64,000 nt of DNA, from contig NC_079878.1 in NCBI RefSeq assembly GCF_029227915.1, positions 16,060,001 through 16,124,000 on the forward strand. The letters run 5' to 3'. Positions 1 through 11,243 of this stretch are shown piece after piece. The position numbers and the translations under genes are program-made. Position 1 is the first letter of the stretch. Each line of letters opens with the position of its first letter. The notes below the pieces were generated by a model. It saw nothing but the letters and a program-made list of their open reading frames with translations. It ran no database searches and was not told where the DNA came from. The stretch is from Hydractinia symbiolongicarpus (Eukaryota > Cnidaria > Hydrozoa > Anthoathecata > Hydractiniidae).

Positions 1-12
1 TCTATTAAGAAT

Positions 13-194
13 GGAAGGACTAGACCGTTCTCAATCGGTCTAGGCTCGTAGAAGCACGTGATTTACGTTTAAGGCCTTTATTAGGCTGTAAAAGGCCGTA
101 TTACAATCTGAAAAAGCCTGTGCACGTATTTGACGGTGTTGTGTGGCCATTCCGGATTTAAAAACGACTTGAGGCGCCGTAGTCCGTTGAGAGT
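13..194 (+). repeat. Reference 182-bp monomer (anatomy)
   Basis: A representative monomer, with phase set at ggaaggacta. In order it contains: an inverted repeat ctagaccg / cggtctag (20-27 and 36-43); a CACGTG hexamer (55-60); an aaggcctttattaggctg block; a ggccgtattacaatct block; cctgtgcacgtatttgacgg; a variable ggccattccgga or ccatggcggaaag segment; and acgacttgaggcg followed by gtagtccgttgagagt. Variation between monomer classes is concentrated just after the first inverted-repeat arm, in the gaagcacgtg region and in the segment before acgacttgag. Confidence 0.9.
20..43 (+). repeat. Inverted repeat (hairpin) in monomer
   Basis: Arms ctagaccg (20-27) and cggtctag (36-43) pair perfectly across an 8-base spacer. 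The same dyad is found in many monomers throughout the window. Other classes have one arm degraded (for example gattcccacctgtcta). It could form a cruciform or serve as a binding site, but function is unknown. Confidence 0.85.
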
Positions 195-1807
195 GGAAGG
201 ACTAGACCGTTCTCAATCGGTCTAGCCTCGTAGAAGCACGTGAATTACGTGTAAGGCCCTTATTAGGCTGCAAAAAACCGTGCTACAATTTTTATAAGAC
301 TGTGCACGCACTTGATGGTGTTTAATGGCTACTGCGGAATGGAAAACGTCTTGAGGTGACATAGTCCATTGGGAGTGGAAGGACTAAACCGACCACCACC
401 TGTCTAGACTCTTCAAAGCCCGTGATTTACGTGTAAGGTTTTTTTTTAGGCTGCAAAAGCCGTATTACAGACTTTAAAGGACTGTGCACGTAGTTGACGG
501 TGTTCTGTTGCCATGGCGGAAAGGAAAACGTCTTGAGGCGTTGTAATCTATTCACAGTGAAAGGTCTAGACCGATCTCCGCCACTTTAGACTCGTAGAAG
601 CTCGTAGTTTACGTGTAAAGTCCTCATTAGGCCGCAAAAGGCCGCATGACAACCTTGAGAAGAACGTGCCCATATTTGACCGTTTTCTATGGCAATCGCG
701 GATTCGAAAAGGGTTTGAGGCGTCGTAGTCCATTGAAAGTGGAAGGACTAGACCGATCCCAACCTGTCTAGGCTCGTTGAAGCACGTGAATTACTAGAAA
801 GGCCCTTACTACTCTCCAAAAGGCCGTATTGCAACCTTAAGAAGAATGTGTCCATGTTTGACTGTGTTCTATGGCCATTGCGGATTCGAAAACGGTTTGA
901 GGAGTCGTAGTCCATTGTGAGTGGAAAAGCTAGACCGATTTCCAGCTGTGTAACCTCGTCGAAGCCCTTAGGCCCTTATTAGGCCGCAAAAGGCCGTATT
1001 ATAATCTTTAAAAGTCTGTGCACGTAGTTGACGGTGTTCTATTGCCATGGCGGAAAGGAAGTCAACTTGAGGCGTTGCAATCCATTGAGAATGGAAGGAC
1101 TAGACCGTTCTCAATCGGTCTAGGCTCGTGCAAGCTCGTGATTTACATGTAATGCCCTTATTAGGCTGTAAAAGGCCGTAATACAATCCTTAGAAGACTG
1201 TGCACGTAGTTGACGGTGTTCTTTTGCCATGGCTGAAAAGAAAACGACTTAAAGTGTTGTAATCTATTGAGAGTGAACGGACTAGACAGATCCCGCCTGT
1301 CTAGGCTCGTAGACGCACGTAGTTTACGTGTAAGGCCCTTATTAGGCTGCACAATGTCGTATTAGAATCTTTAGAAGACTGTGCCTGTAGTTGAAGTTGT
1401 TCTATTGCTATGGCGGAAAGTAAAATGACTTGACACATCGTAGTCCATTGTGAGTGGAAAAGCTAGACCGATTTCCAGCTGTGTAACCTCCTCGAAGCAC
1501 GTGATTTAAGTGTAAGGTTTTTACTAGTCTTCAAATGTCTGTATTACAATCTGTAAAAGTCTGTTCACGTATTTGACGGTGTTGTGTGGCCATTCCGGAT
1601 CTAAAAACGACTTGAGGCGCCGTAGTCCATTGAGAGTGGAAGGACTAGACCGTTTTCAACCGGTCTAGGCTCGTGGAAGCACGTGAACTACGTGTAAGGT
1701 GCTTTTTAGGCTGCAAAAGACCGTATTACAATCTTTAAAAGCCTGTGCACGTAGTTGACGGTGTTCTATTGCCATGGCGGAAAGGAAATTAACTTGAGGC
1801 GTTGTAA

Positions 1808-2831
1808 TCTATTAAGAATGGAAGGACTAGACCGTTCTCAATCGGTCTAGGCTCGTAGAAGCACGTGATTTACGTTTAAGGCCTTTATTAGGCTGTAAAA
1901 GGCCGTATTACAATCTGAAAAAGCCTGTGCACGTATTTGACGGTGTTGTGTGGCCATTCCGGATTTAAAAACGACTTGAGGCGCCGTAGTCCGTTGAGAG
2001 TGGAAGGACTAGACCGTTCTCAATCGGTCTAGCCTCGTAGAAGCACGTGAATTACGTGTAAGGCCCTTATTAGGCTGCAAAAAACCGTGCTACAATTTTT
2101 ATAAGACTGTGCACGCACTTGATGGTGTTTAATGGCTACTGCGGAATGGAAAACGTCTTGAGGTGACATAGTCCATTGGGAGTGGAAGGACTAAACCGAC
2201 CACCACCTGTCTAGACTCTTCAAAGCCCGTGATTTACGTGTAAGGTTTTTTTTTAGGCTGCAAAAGCCGTATTACAGACTTTAAAGGACTGTGCACGTAG
2301 TTGACGGTGTTCTGTTGCCATGGCGGAAAGGAAAACGTCTTGAGGCGTTGTAATCTATTCACAGTGAAAGGTCTAGACTGATCTCCGCCACTTTAGACTC
2401 GTAGAAGCTCGTAGTTTACGTGTAAAGTCCTCATTAGGCCGCAAAAGGCCGCATGACAACCTTGAGAAGAACGTGCCCATATTTGACCGTTTTCTATGGC
2501 AATCGCGGATTCGAAAAGGGTTTGAGGCGTCGTAGTCCATTGAAAGTGGAAGGACTAGACCGATCCCAACCTGTCTAGGCTCGTTGAAGCACGTGAATTA
2601 CTAGAAAGGCCCTTACTACTCTCCAAAAGGCCGTATTGCAACCTTAAGAAGAATGTGTCCATGTTTGACTGTGTTCTATGGCCATTGCGGATTCGAAAAC
2701 GGTTTGAGGAGTCGTAGTCCATTGTGAGTGGAAAAGCTAGACCGATTTCCAGCTGTGTAACCTCGTCGAAGCCCTTAGGCCCTTATTAGGCCGCAAAAGG
2801 CCGTATTATAATCTTTAAAAGTCTGTGCACG
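1808..2831 (+). repeat. 10-monomer block, copy 2 (partial)
   Basis: Direct repeat of 1-1024 at an offset of exactly 1,807 bp, including the nine-T run and the 170-bp short monomer. I read one difference in 1,024 bases. Homology stops inside cacggagttgacgg. From there the sequence matches the monomer at about 3735 instead, which looks like a crossover between misaligned copies. Confidence 0.9.
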
Positions 2832-3165
2832 GAGTTGACGGTGTTTTATTGCCATGGCGGAAAGGAAAACGCTTTGAGGCGTTGTAATCTATTGAGAGTG
2901 AAAGGACTAGACCGTTCTCAATCGGTCTAGGCTCGTAGAAGCACGTGATTTTCGTGTAAGGCCTTTATTAGGTTGTAAAAGGCCGTAATACAATCCTTAG
3001 AAGACTGTGCACACAGTTGACGATGTTCTATGGCCATGGTGGAAAGTAAAGTGACTTGAGACGTCGTAGTCCATTGAGGGTGGAAAGGCTAGACCGATTC
3101 CCACCTGTCTAACCTCGTCAAAGCACGTGATTTACGTGTAAGGTCCTTTTTAGGCTGCAAAAGAC
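2832..3165 (+). repeat. Two mixed monomers between block copies
   Basis: Satellite monomers joining copy 2 to the older third fragment. They carry the ggccatggtggaaagt segment and gagggtggaaaggcta, as in the class seen at 14590. No other content. Confidence 0.7.
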
Positions 3166-3621
3166 CGTATTACAGACTTTAAAGGACTGTGCACGTAGTT
3201 GACGGTGTTCTGTTGCCATGGCGGAAAGGAAAACGTCTTGAGGCGTTGTAATCTATTCACAGTGAAAGGTCTAGACCGATCTCCGCCACTTTAGACTCGT
3301 AGAAGCTCGTAGTTTACGTGTAAAGTCCTCATTAGGCCGCAAAAGGCCGCATGACAACCTTGAGAAGAACGTGCCCATATTTGACCGTTTTCTATGGCAA
3401 TCGCGGATTCAAAAAGGGTTTGAGGCGTCGTAGTCCATTGAGAGTGGAAGGACTAGACTGATCCCAACCCGTCTAGGCTCGTTGAAGCACGTGAATTACT
3501 AGTAAGGCCATTACTACTCTCCAAAAGGCCGTATTGCAACCTTAAGAAGAATGTGCCCATGTTTGACTGTCTTCTATGGCCATTGCGGATTCGAAAACGG
3601 TTTGAGGAGTCGTAGTCCATT
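3166..3621 (+). repeat. 10-monomer block, older third fragment
   Basis: Matches 461-916 at an offset of 2,705 bp, including the tcacagtgaaaggtct and ctactctccaaaagg monomers. It carries several substitutions (for example attcaaaaaggg for attcgaaaaggg, and gtcttct for gtgttct). It is therefore older than the 1-1024 / 1808-2831 pair. Confidence 0.8.
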
Positions 3622-6134
3622 GAGAGTGGAAGGACTAGACCGTTCAACACCTATCTAGGCTCGTGGAAACACGTGATTTTCGTGTAAGGCCTTTATTAGG
3701 CCGCAAAAGGCCGTATTATAATCTTTAAAAGTCTGTGCACGGAGTTGACGGTGTTTTATTGCCATGGCGGAAAGGAAAACGCTTTGAGGCGTTATAATCT
3801 ATTGAGAGTGAAAGGACTAGACCGATCAAAATCTATCTAGGCTCGTGGAAACACGTGATTTGTGTGTAAGGTCCTTATTAGGCCTGCAAAGGGCGTATAA
3901 CAACCTCTAAAAAACTGTGCACGTAGTTGACAGTGTTCTATGGCTATTGCGGAATGGAAAACGACTTGAGGCGTCGTAGTCCATTGAGAGTGGAAGGACT
4001 AGGCTTGTGGAATCACGTGATTTACGTGTAAGACCCGTTTTAGGCCCCAAGAGGCTGTATTCCAAATTTTAAAAGACTGTGCACGTAGTTGACGGTGTTC
4101 TATTGCCATGGCGGAAAGGAAGTCAACTTGAGGCGTTGCAATCCATTGAGAATGGAAGGACTAGACTCTTCTCAATCGGTCTAGGCTCGTGCAAGCACGT
4201 GATTTACATGTAAGGGCTTTATTAGGCTGTAAAAGGCCGTATTACAATCTTTAGGAAACTGTGCACGGAGTTGACGCTGTTTTATTGCCATGGCGGAAAG
4301 GAAAACGACTTGAGGTGTTACAATCTATTGAGAGTGAACGAACTAGACCGATCAGCACTTGTCTAAGCTGGTAGAAGCACGTAGTTCACGTGTAAGGCCT
4401 TTATTAGGCCGCAAAAAGCCGTACTACAAGCTTTAAAAGACTGTGCACGTAGTTGACGGTGTTCTATGGCTATTGCGGAATGGAAAACAACTTGAGGCGT
4501 CGTAGTCCATTGAGAGTGGAAGGACTAGACCGTTCTCAATTGGTCTAGGCTTGTCGAATCACGTGATTTACGTGTAAGACCCGTTTTAGGCCCCAAGAGG
4601 CTGTATTCCAAATTTTAAAAGACTGTGCACGTAGTTGACGGTGTTCTATTGCCATGGCGGAAAGGAAGTCAACTTGAGGCGTTGCAATCCATTGAGAATG
4701 GAAGGACTAGACCGTTCTCAATCGGTCTAGGCTCGTGCAAGCACGTGAACTACGTGTAAGGTCCTTTTTAGGCTGCAAAAGACCGTATTACAATCTTTAA
4801 ATGCCTGTGCACGTAGTTGACGGTGTTCTATTGCCATGGCTGAAAAGAAAACGACTTGACACGTCGTAGTCCATTGTGAGTGGAAAAGCTAGACCGTTCA
4901 CCACCTATCTAGGCTCGTGGGAACATGTGATTCACGTGTAAGGCCCTTACTAGGTTGCAAAAGAACGTATTACAACCTTTAAAAGCCTGTGCACGTAGTT
5001 GACGGTGTTTTAATGCCATTGCGAAAAGGAAATCAACTTGAGGCGTTGTAATCCATTAAGAATGGAAGGACTAGACCGTTCTCAATCGGTCTCGGCTCGT
5101 AGAAGCACGTGTTTTACATGTAAGGCCTTTATTAGGCTGTAAACGGCCGTATTACAATCTGCAAAAGCCTGTGCACGTATTTGAGGGTGTTGTGTGGCCA
5201 TTCCTGATTTAAAAACGACTTGAGGCGCCGTAGTCCATTGAGATTGGAAGGACTAGACCGTTCTCAATCGGTCTAGGCTTGTGCAAGCACGTGATTTACA
5301 TGTAAGACCCTTTTTAGGCTGCAAAAGGCCGTATTACAATCTTTAAAAGCCTGTGCACGTAGTTGACGGTGTTCTAATGCCTTGGCGGATTCGAAAACGA
5401 TTTGAGGCGTCGTAGTCCATTGAGAATGGAAGGGCTTGACCGTTCTCATTCCGTCTAGGCTCGTAGAAGCACGTAGTTTACGTGTAAGGCCCTTATTAGG
5501 CTGCACAATGTCGTATTAGAATCTTTAGAAGACTGTGCCTGTAGTTGAAGTTGTTCTATTGCTATGGCGGAAAGTAAAATGACTTGACACGTCGTAGTCC
5601 ATTGTGAGTGGAAAAGCTAGACTGATTTCCAGCTGTGTAACCTCGTCGAAGCACGTGATTTACGTGTAAGGCCCTTATTAGGCTGCAAAAGGCCGTATTC
5701 CAACCTTTAGAAGACTGTGCACGTAGTTGACAGTGTTCTGTTGCCATGGCGGAAAGGAAAACGTCTTAAGGCTTTGTAATCTATTCACAGTGAAAGGACT
5801 AGACCGTTCTCAATCAATCTAGGCTCGTAGAAGCACGTGATTTACGTGTAAGGCCTTTATTAGTCTTCAAAAGTCTGTATTCCAACCTTTAGAAGACTGT
5901 GCACGTAGTTGACGGTGTTCTATTGCCTTGGCGGATTAGAAAACGATTTAAGCCGTCGTAGTCCATTGAGAATGGAAGGGCTTGACCGTTCTCATTCCGT
6001 CTAGGCTCGTAGAAGCACGTGATTTTCGTGTAAGGCCTTTATTAGATTGTAAAAGGCCGTAATACAATCCTTAGAAGACTGTGCACGCAGTTGACGATGT
6101 TCTATGGCCATGGTGGAAAGTAAAGTGACTTGAG
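3622..6134 (+). repeat. Heterogeneous monomers, no clear block structure
   Basis: About 14 monomers of several classes, less alike than those further right. Two share a rare gacccgttttaggccccaag segment (about 4031 and 4570; again at about 12479). The first of that pair has lost the inverted repeat near 4002. I see no genes or non-satellite sequence. Confidence 0.8.
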
Positions 6135-6677
6135 ACGTCGTAGTCCGTTGAGAGTGGAAGGACTAGACCGATCCCTGCCTGTCTAGGCTCGTAGAAGCAC
6201 ATAGTTTACGTGTAAGACACTTATTAGGCTGCATAATGTCGTAATACGATCTTTAGTAGCCTGTGCACGCACTTGACGGTGTTCTATTGCCATGGGGAAA
6301 AAGAAAACGTCTTGGAGCGTTGTAATCTATTGAGAATGAAAGGACTAGAGCGATTGTCAACTGTCTAGGCTCGTGGAAGCACGTCAATTGCGTGTAATGC
6401 CCTTGTTAGGCCGCAAAAGGCCGTACAACCTTCAGAGGACTGTGCGCGTACTTGCGGGTGTTCCATGGCTATTGCAGGATGGTAAACGACTTGAGATGTC
6501 GTAGTCCATGCAATGTGTAATGACAAGACCGTTCTCCACCTATCTAGGCTCGTGGGAGCACGTGATTCACGTGAAAGGCCCTTACTAGGTTGCAAAAGAA
6601 CGTATAATAAGCTGTAAAAGCCTGTGCACGTAGTTGACGGTGTTCTAATACCATGGCGAAAAGGAAATCAACTTGAG
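6135..6677 (+). repeat. Three-monomer fragment of the 12-monomer block
   Basis: Matches 7192-7734 (offset 1,057 bp) and 9372-9912, including the unusual monomer with gatccctgcctgtcta and agacacttattaggctgcat. It ends at an abnormal junction near 6678, where cttgagg runs straight into ccggtttccagctg and about 35 bp of the usual monomer are missing. That loss explains why the offset is not a multiple of 182. Confidence 0.8.
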
Positions 6678-6909
6678 GCCGGTTTCCAGCTGTGTAACCT
6701 CGTCGAAGCACGTGATTTACGTGTAAGGCCCTTATTAGGCTGCAAAAGGCCGTATTCCAACCTTTAGAAGACTGTGCACGTAGTTGACGGTGTTCTGTTG
6801 GCATGGCGGAAAGGAAAACGTCTTAAGGCTTTGTAATCTATTCACAGTGAAAGGACTAGACCGTTCTCAATCGGTCTAGGCTCGTAGAAGCACGTGATTT
6901 ACGTGTAAG
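6678..6909 (+). repeat. Linking monomer before 12-monomer block
   Basis: Just over one monomer of the tttccagctgtgtaacctcg class, also seen at about 5635, 33796 and 40346. It starts at the truncated junction. Confidence 0.7.
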
Positions 6910-9065
6910 GCCTTTATTAGGCTGTAAAAGGCCGTATTACAATCTTTAGAAGACTGTGCACTTAGTTGACGGTGCTCTATGGTCATGGTGGAAAGTAAAA
7001 TGACTTGAGACGTCATAGTCCATTGAGAATAGAAGGACTAGACCGTTCTCAATCAATCTAGGCTCGTAGAAGCACGTGATTTACGTGTAAGGCCTTTACT
7101 AGTCTTCAAAAGTCTGTATTACAATCTGTAAAAGCCTGTGCACGTATTTGACGGTGTTGTGTGGCCATTCCGGATATATAAACGACTTGAGGCGCCGTAG
7201 TCCGTTGAGAGTGGAAGGACTAGACCGATCCCTGCCTGTCTAGGCTCGTAGAAGCACATAGTTTACGTGTAAGACACTTATTAGGCTGCATAATGTCGTG
7301 ATACGATCTTTAGTAGCCTGTGCACGCACTTGACGGTGTTCTATTGCCATCGGGAAAAAGAAAACGTCTTGGGGCGTTGTAATCTATTGAGAATGAAAGG
7401 ACTAGAGCGATCGTCAACTGTCTAGGCTCGTGGAAGCACGTCAATTGCGTGTAATGCCCTTGTTAGGCCGCAAAAGGCCGTACAACCTTCAGAGGACTGT
7501 GCACGTACTTGCGGGTGTTCCATGGCTATTGCAGGATGGTAAACGACTTGAGATGTAGTAGTCCATGCAATGTGTAATGACTAGACCGTTCTCCACCTAT
7601 CTAGGCTCGTGGCAGCACGTGATTCACGTGAAAGGCCCTTACTAGGTTGCAAAAGAACGTATTACAAGCTGTAAATGCCTGTGCACGTGATTGACGGTGT
7701 TCTAATACCATGGCGAAAAGGAAATCAACTTGAGGCGTTGTAATCCATTAAGAATGGGAGGACTAGACCGTTCTCAATCGGTCTAGGCTCGTAGAAGCCA
7801 TGATTTACGTGTAAGACCCTTTTTAGGCTGCAAAAGGCCGTATTACAAACTTTAAAAGCCTGTGCACGTAGTTGACGGTGTTCTAAGGCCATGGTGGAAA
7901 AGAAAATGACTTGAGGCGCCGTAGCCCATTGGGAGTGGAAGAACTAGGCCGTTCTTAACCGGTCTAGGATTATGGACTCGCGCGACTTACGTGTAAGGCC
8001 CTTATTATGCTACAAAAGACCGTACTACAACCTTTAGAAGACTGTGTACGTACTTGAGCGTGTTCCATGTTTATTGCGAGATGGTAAACGACTTGAGATG
8101 ACGGGGTCTCTGGAGAGTGGAAAGACTAGACCGATCCCAGGCTGTTTATGCTCGTGGAAGGACGTGAACTACGTGTAAGGCGCTTTTTAGGCTGCAAAAG
8201 GCCGTATTACAATCTTTAAAAGCCTGTGCATGTAGTTGACGGTGTTCTATTGCCATGGCAGAAAGGAAATCAACTTGAGGCGTTGTAATCCACTAAGAAT
8301 GGAAGGACTAGACCGTTCTCAATCGGTCTAGGCTCGTGCAAGCACGTGATTTACATGTAAGGCCCTTATTAGGCTGTAAAAGGCCGTAATACAATCCTTA
8401 GAAGACTGTGCACGCAGTTGACGGTGTTCTATGGCCATGGTGGAAAGTAAAGTGACTTGAGACGTCGTAGTCCATTTAGAGTGGAAAGGCTAGACCAATT
8501 CCCACCTGTCTAACCTCACCAAAGCACGTGATTTACGTGTAAGGCCCTTATTGTGCTGCAAAAGGCCGTATTACAATCTTTAAAAGACTGTGCACGTAGT
8601 TGACGCTGTTCTATTGCCACGACGGAAAGGAAAAGGACTTGAGACGTCGTAGTTCATTAAGAGTGGGAGGACTAGACCGTTCCCCCACCTATTTAGGGTC
8701 ACAGAAGCACGTGATTTTCGTGTAAGGCTCTTATTAGGCTCTGAAGGAACGTATTACAACCTTTAGAAGAATCTGCACGTACTTGACAGTGTTCTATGGC
8801 TAATGCGGAATGCTAAACAACTTGAGATGTCGTAGTCCATGTAATGTGGAATGACTGACCGTTCACCACCTATCTAGGCTCGTGGGAACATGTGATTCAC
8901 GTGTAAGGCCTTTACTAGGTTGCAAAAGAACGCATTACAACCTTTAAAAGCCTGTGCACGTAGTTGACAGTGTTCTAATGCCATTGCAAAAAGGAAATCA
9001 ACTTGACGCGTTGTAATCCATTAAGAATGGAAGGACTAGATCGTTCTCAATCGGTCTCGGCTCGT
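6910..9065 (+). repeat. 12-monomer block, copy 1
   Basis: About 2.16 kb that recurs at 9090-11243 with an offset of 2,180 bp falling to 2,178 bp, about twelve monomers. Shared rare features include a ggatatataaacg variant (7173 and 9353), gtccatttagagtgg (8470 and 10650) and ttatggactcgcgcgac (about 7970 and 10149). Copies differ by scattered substitutions and a few single-base indels, so the duplication is not very recent. Confidence 0.85.
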
Positions 9066-11243
9066 AGAAGCACGTGTTTTACATGTAAGGCCTTTATTAG
9101 GCTGTAAAAGGCCGTATTACAATCTTTAGAAGACTGTGCACTTAGTTGACGGTGCTCTATGGCCATGGTGGAAAGTAAAATGACTTGAGACGTCATAGTC
9201 CATTGAGATTAGAAGGACTAGACCGTTCTCAATCAATCTAGGCTCGTAGAAGCACGTGATTTACGTGTAAGGCCTTTACTAGTCTTCAAAAGTCTGTATT
9301 ACAATCTGTAAAAGCCTGTGCACGTATTTGACGGTGTTGTGTGGCCATTCCGGATATATAAACGACTTGAGGCGCCGTAGTCCGTTGAGAGTGGAAGGAC
9401 TAGACCGATCCCTGCCTGTCTAGGCTCGTAGAAGCACATAGTTTACGTGTAAGACACTTATTAGGCTGCATAATGTCGTGATACGATCTTCAGTAGCCTG
9501 TGCACGCACTTGACGGTGTTCTATTGCCATGGGGAAAAAGAAAACGTCTTGGGGCGTTGTAATCTATTGAGAATGAAAGGACTAGAGCGATCGTCAACTG
9601 TCTAGGCTCGTGGAAGCACGTCAATTGCGTGTAATGCCCTTGTTAGGCCGCAAAAGGCCGTATAACCTTCAGAGGACTGTGCACGTACTTGCGGGTGTTC
9701 CATGGCTATTGCAGGATGGTAAACGACTTGAGATGTAGTAGTCCATGCAATGTGTAATGACTAGACCGTTCTCCACCTATCTAGGCTCGTGGGAGCACGT
9801 GATTCACGTGAAAGGCCCTTACTAGGTTGCAAAAGAACGTATTACAAGCTGTAAAAGCCTGTGCACGTAGTTGCGGTGTTCTAATACCATGGCGAAAAGG
9901 AAATCAACTTGAGGCGTTGTAATCCATTAAGAATGGGAGGACTAGACCGTTCTCAATCGGTCTAGGCTCGTAGAAGTCATGATTTACGTGTAAGACCCTT
10001 TTTAGGCTGCAAAAGGCCGTATTACAAACTTTAAAAGCCTGTGCACGTAGTTGACGGTGTTCTAAGGCCATGGTGGAAAAGAAAATGACTTGAGGCGCCG
10101 TAGCCCATTGGGAGTGGAAGAACTAGGCCGTTCTTAACCGGTCTAGGATTATGGACTCGCGCGACTTACGTGTAATGCCCTTATTATGCTACAAAAGACC
10201 GTACTACAACCTTTAGAAGACTGTGTACGTACTTGAGCGTATTCCATGTTTATTGCGAGATGGTAAACGACTTGAGATGACCTGGTCCCTGGAGAGTGGA
10301 AAGACTAGACCTATCCCAGGCTGTTTATGCTCGTGAAAGGACGTGAACTACGTGTAAGGCGCTTTTTAGGCTGCAAAAGGCCGTATTACAATCTTTAAAA
10401 GCCTGTGCATGTAGTTGACGGTGTTCTATTGCCATGGCAGAAAGGAAATCAACTTGAGGCGTTGTAATCCACTAAGAATGGAAGGACTAGACCGTTCTCA
10501 ATCGGTCTAGGCTCGTGCAAGCACGTGATTTACATGTAAGGCCCTTTATAGGCTGTAAAAGGCCGTAATACAATCCTTAGAAGACTGTGCACGCAGTTGA
10601 CGGTGTTCTATGGCCATGGTGGAAAGTAAAGTGACTTGAGACGTCGTAGTCCATTTAGAGTGGAAAGGCTAGACCAATTCCCACCTGTCTAATCTCGCCA
10701 AAGCACGTGATTTACGTGTAAGGCCCTTATTGGGCTGCAAAAGGCCGTATTACAATCTTTAAAAGACTGTGCACGTAGTTGACGCTGTTCTATTGCCACG
10801 ACGGAAAGGAAAAGGACTTGAGACGTCGTAGTTCATTAAGAGTGGGAGGACTAGACCGTTCCCCACCTATTTAGGGTCACAGAAGCACGTGATTTTCGTG
10901 TAAGGCTCTTATTAGGCTCTGAAGGAACGTATTACAACCTTTAGAAGAATCTGCACGTACTTGACAGTGTTCTATGGCTAATGCGGAATGCTAAACAACT
11001 TGAGATGTCGTAGTCCATGTAATGTGGAATGACTAGACCGTTCACCACCTATATAGGCTCGTGGGAACATGTGATTCACGTGTAAGGCCCTTACTAGGTT
11101 GCAAAAGAACGCATTACAACCTTTAAAAGCCTGTGCACGTAGTTGACAGTGTTCTAATGCCATTGCGAAAAGGAAATCAACTTGACGCGTTGTAATCCAT
11201 TAAGAATGGAAGGACTAGATCGTTCTCAATCGGTCTCGGCTCG
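9066..11243 (+). repeat. 12-monomer block, copy 2
   Basis: Second copy of 6910-9065; clear homology begins at about 9090. At 11244 homology with copy 1 ends and the next stretch (11244-11330) instead matches 10516-10602, four monomers back (offset 728), including the rare ggccctttatagg. This marks an unequal exchange point. Confidence 0.85.

Larger units (their letters stand above)
1..1807 (+). repeat. 10-monomer block, copy 1
   Basis: Ten monomers spanning 1,807 bp, short of 1,820 because one monomer (923-1092) is 170 bp with a 12-bp loss and another is 181 bp. Bases 1-1024 recur at 1808-2831 with a single mismatch (572 versus 2379). The block includes a distinctive monomer class with ctactctccaaaagg (around 810), found elsewhere only near 2617, 3515 and 18627. 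It may extend left of the window. Confidence 0.9.

Noticed and set aside
420-450. Nine-T run as a terminator or poly-A remnant of a retroelement
   Set aside because: It lies within a normal-length monomer at a variable site (aaggtcctttttagg elsewhere), with no target-site duplication or element body.
880-900. CENP-B box
   Set aside because: The gattcgaaaacggtttgag segment has TTCG but lacks the A and CGGG at the required spacing. No monomer I read fits the box.
1034-1060. Bacterial-style promoter (ttgacg followed by tattg)
   Set aside because: It is part of every monomer, the spacing to a -10 element is poor, and the context is not bacterial.
6544-6804. 86-codon minus-strand frame, the longest in the window
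   Set aside because: It exists because the truncated monomer near 6678 removes about 35 bp and shifts frame. No homology to a known protein is apparent.
7171-7182. TATATAAA motif (also 9355-9362), like a TATA box
   Set aside because: It is a few-base variant of the usual ggatttaaaaacg segment, present twice only because of the 12-monomer duplication, with no gene downstream.
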